Assembly (NCBI RefSeq): GCF_001542415.1
Contig: NZ_LNCU01000010.1
Coordinates: forward strand, 157,012 to 203,383
From: Bradyrhizobium macuxiense
GTDB lineage: Bacteria; Pseudomonadota; Alphaproteobacteria; Rhizobiales; Xanthobacteraceae
Direction: 5' to 3'
DNA: 46,372 bases
The translations under genes and the position numbers were made by a program. Under the pieces are notes generated by a model. It had not been told where the DNA came from. It was given only the letters and a program-made list of their open reading frames with translations, and made no database searches. Position 1 is the stretch's first letter, and each line of letters opens with the position of its first letter. Below, piece after piece: positions 45,362-46,372 of the stretch.

Positions 45362-46372
45362 TGAGCGCCGTCACCGCAACTCCGCCCCGAACCGAAGGCG
45401 GCGCGTGGCGCACGGCGCTGCCGCATGTCGCGCCGTTCCTCGGCATCCTGGTGTTGGCCCTGCTGCTGCCGTTCGTCAGCAACGACTATTGGGCGCTGAT
45501 CGCCACCCGCATGGCGATCTACTGGGTACTGGTCTCCGGTCTTAATCTGGTCGTCGGCTTCGCCGGCCATCTCGCGATCGGCTACGTCGCGCTGCTGGCG
45601 CTCGGCGCCTACGCCACCAGCGTGCTGGTCGCGGGCAATGTGATGCCGGCGCTGCCGGTGTTCGCGGCGCTGCCGATCGCCGGCCTGATCGGGGCGGTCT
45701 TCGGCGTGATCGTCGGCCTGCCGGCATTGCGCCTGCGCACCTTCTATTTCGCGATGTCGACATTGGGCTTTGCGACCATCGTGACCCAGATTGCGCTGGC
45801 ATGGCAGAGCGTCACGGGCGGCGGCATCGGCATCTCCGGGCCCCAATTCCCTGCGCCGTTCGACACGCCCTGGGGCTTCTACGGGCTCTGCATCGCATTT
45901 GCGGTGGTCGCGACCTGGATGAGCGCCAACATCGCGCGCAGCCGGTTCGGTCGCGCCCTGATCGCGGTGCGCGACGCCGAGGTCGCCGCCGAAGCCACCG
46001 GCATCTCCAAGCCGAGGATGCTGATCGCGATCTTCCTGTTCGCCGGTGCGCTGGCCGCGATCGCCGGCGGGCTGTTCGCGACGCTGCAGACCTACATCAC
46101 CCCCGATGCTTTCACCTTCGACCTCTCGGTGCTGTTCTTCATCGCGATCCTGATCGGCGGCCGCGGCTCGATCCTGGGGCCGATGCTCGGCACCATCATC
46201 CTGACAGTCCTGCCGGAGATTGCTGCGCCGCTGGCGTCGTGGTCGACATTCCTCTATGCGGTGCTTCTGCTCGTGATCGTGCTGGTGATGCCCGGCGGCA
46301 TCGCGGCGCTGCTCGATTTCCGCAACCGCCGTCCGCTCGCCAGCAACCGCGCCATCGTGCCACGGCCGGCGG
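45361..46372 (+). CDS. livM: Branched-chain amino acid-type ABC permease LivM (3' end outside window)
   Basis: This is the second permease. The frame opens at the ATGA overlap with livH and is still open at the right edge (337 codons seen). It begins MSAVTATPPRTEGGAWRTAL, has hydrophobic helices from about residue 25, and shows LivM features: LVSGLNLVVGFAGHLAIGYV, LPALRLRTFYFAMSTLGFA and the coupling loop AVRDAEVAAEATGISKPRML. Conserved GGRGSILGPMLGT lies near residue 265. The ATPase genes livG and livF are expected just beyond the edge; in some relatives LivM is fused to LivG, which cannot be judged. Confidence 0.9.
   Translation, partial: MSAVTATPPRTEGGAWRTALPHVAPFLGILVLALLLPFVSNDYWALIATRMAIYWVLVSGLNLVVGFAGHLAIGYVALLALGAYATSVLVAGNVMPALPVFAALPIAGLIGAVFGVIVGLPALRLRTFYFAMSTLGFATIVTQIALAWQSVTGGGIGISGPQFPAPFDTPWGFYGLCIAFAVVATWMSANIARSRFGRALIAVRDAEVAAEATGISKPRMLIAIFLFAGALAAIAGGLFATLQTYITPDAFTFDLSVLFFIAILIGGRGSILGPMLGTIILTVLPEIAAPLASWSTFLYAVLLLVIVLVMPGGIAALLDFRNRRPLASNRAIVPRPA

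Overview
The window is about 46.4 kb of GC-rich DNA with the gene style of an alphaproteobacterium, most likely Bradyrhizobium or a close relative. The evidence is the ftsQ-ftsA-ftsZ-lpxC-bamD-recN-ligA order, an FtsZ with a very long linker and a C-terminal DIPAFLRRQ peptide, a lone Flp/Fap pilin, many solute transporters, and several families of hairpin-forming intergenic repeats that resemble those I remember from Bradyrhizobium chromosomes. The genus assignment is inference from gene content.

Region 1 (1-10424, all +) is the end of the division and cell-wall cluster followed by envelope and DNA-maintenance genes: FtsQ (cut by the left edge), FtsA, FtsZ, a strong terminator, then LpxC (lipid A), BamD (outer-membrane assembly), RecN and LigA (DNA repair and replication). 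Region 2 (10425-20655) is mixed housekeeping: a Bcr/CflA-type MFS exporter, an M24 aminopeptidase, a 61-residue protein, a YkgJ-type cysteine-cluster protein with a probable frameshift, PrmA, an orphan Flp pilin with its terminator, a cluster of DnaA-box-like motifs, a PYROXD2-like flavoprotein, and a membrane protein fused to a spermidine-synthase domain.

Region 3 (20656-28911) starts with a divergent TetR and membrane-protein pair with two nearly identical palindromic operators. An alpha/beta hydrolase, a frameshifted M28-like peptidase, an L,D-transpeptidase, a glycine-zipper secreted protein, a two-gene ABC-2 exporter, and an overlapping pair encoding an OmpA-like protein and an eight-cysteine periplasmic protein follow. 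Region 4 (28988-37427) carries a PcrA/UvrD helicase whose gene contains an in-frame palindromic repeat between helicase motifs II and III. It also holds a DUF1328 peptide, a thioesterase, a D-lactate-dehydrogenase-like flavoprotein, a small conserved-looking protein, a SulP anion transporter and CcdA.

Region 5 (37428-38305) is the largest gene-free stretch. It contains a chain of perfect hairpins, including a 16-bp stem enclosing an 8-bp stem, which looks like a structured RNA or a mobile structured repeat. Region 6 (38306-46372) is an uptake and catabolism cluster: a FadR-type GntR regulator diverges from a TRAP transporter (DctP and fused DctQM), a D-2-hydroxyacid dehydrogenase, and a branched-chain-type ABC transporter (binding protein, LivH, LivM cut by the right edge). 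The shared promoter region holds a perfect 21-bp operator and three palindromic direct repeats.

The two most interesting observations are the structured noncoding block at 37689-38059 and the palindromic element inserted in frame in the helicase gene, with a matching intergenic copy at 34690-34809. No rRNA, tRNA, CRISPR array, insertion sequence or phage was seen.
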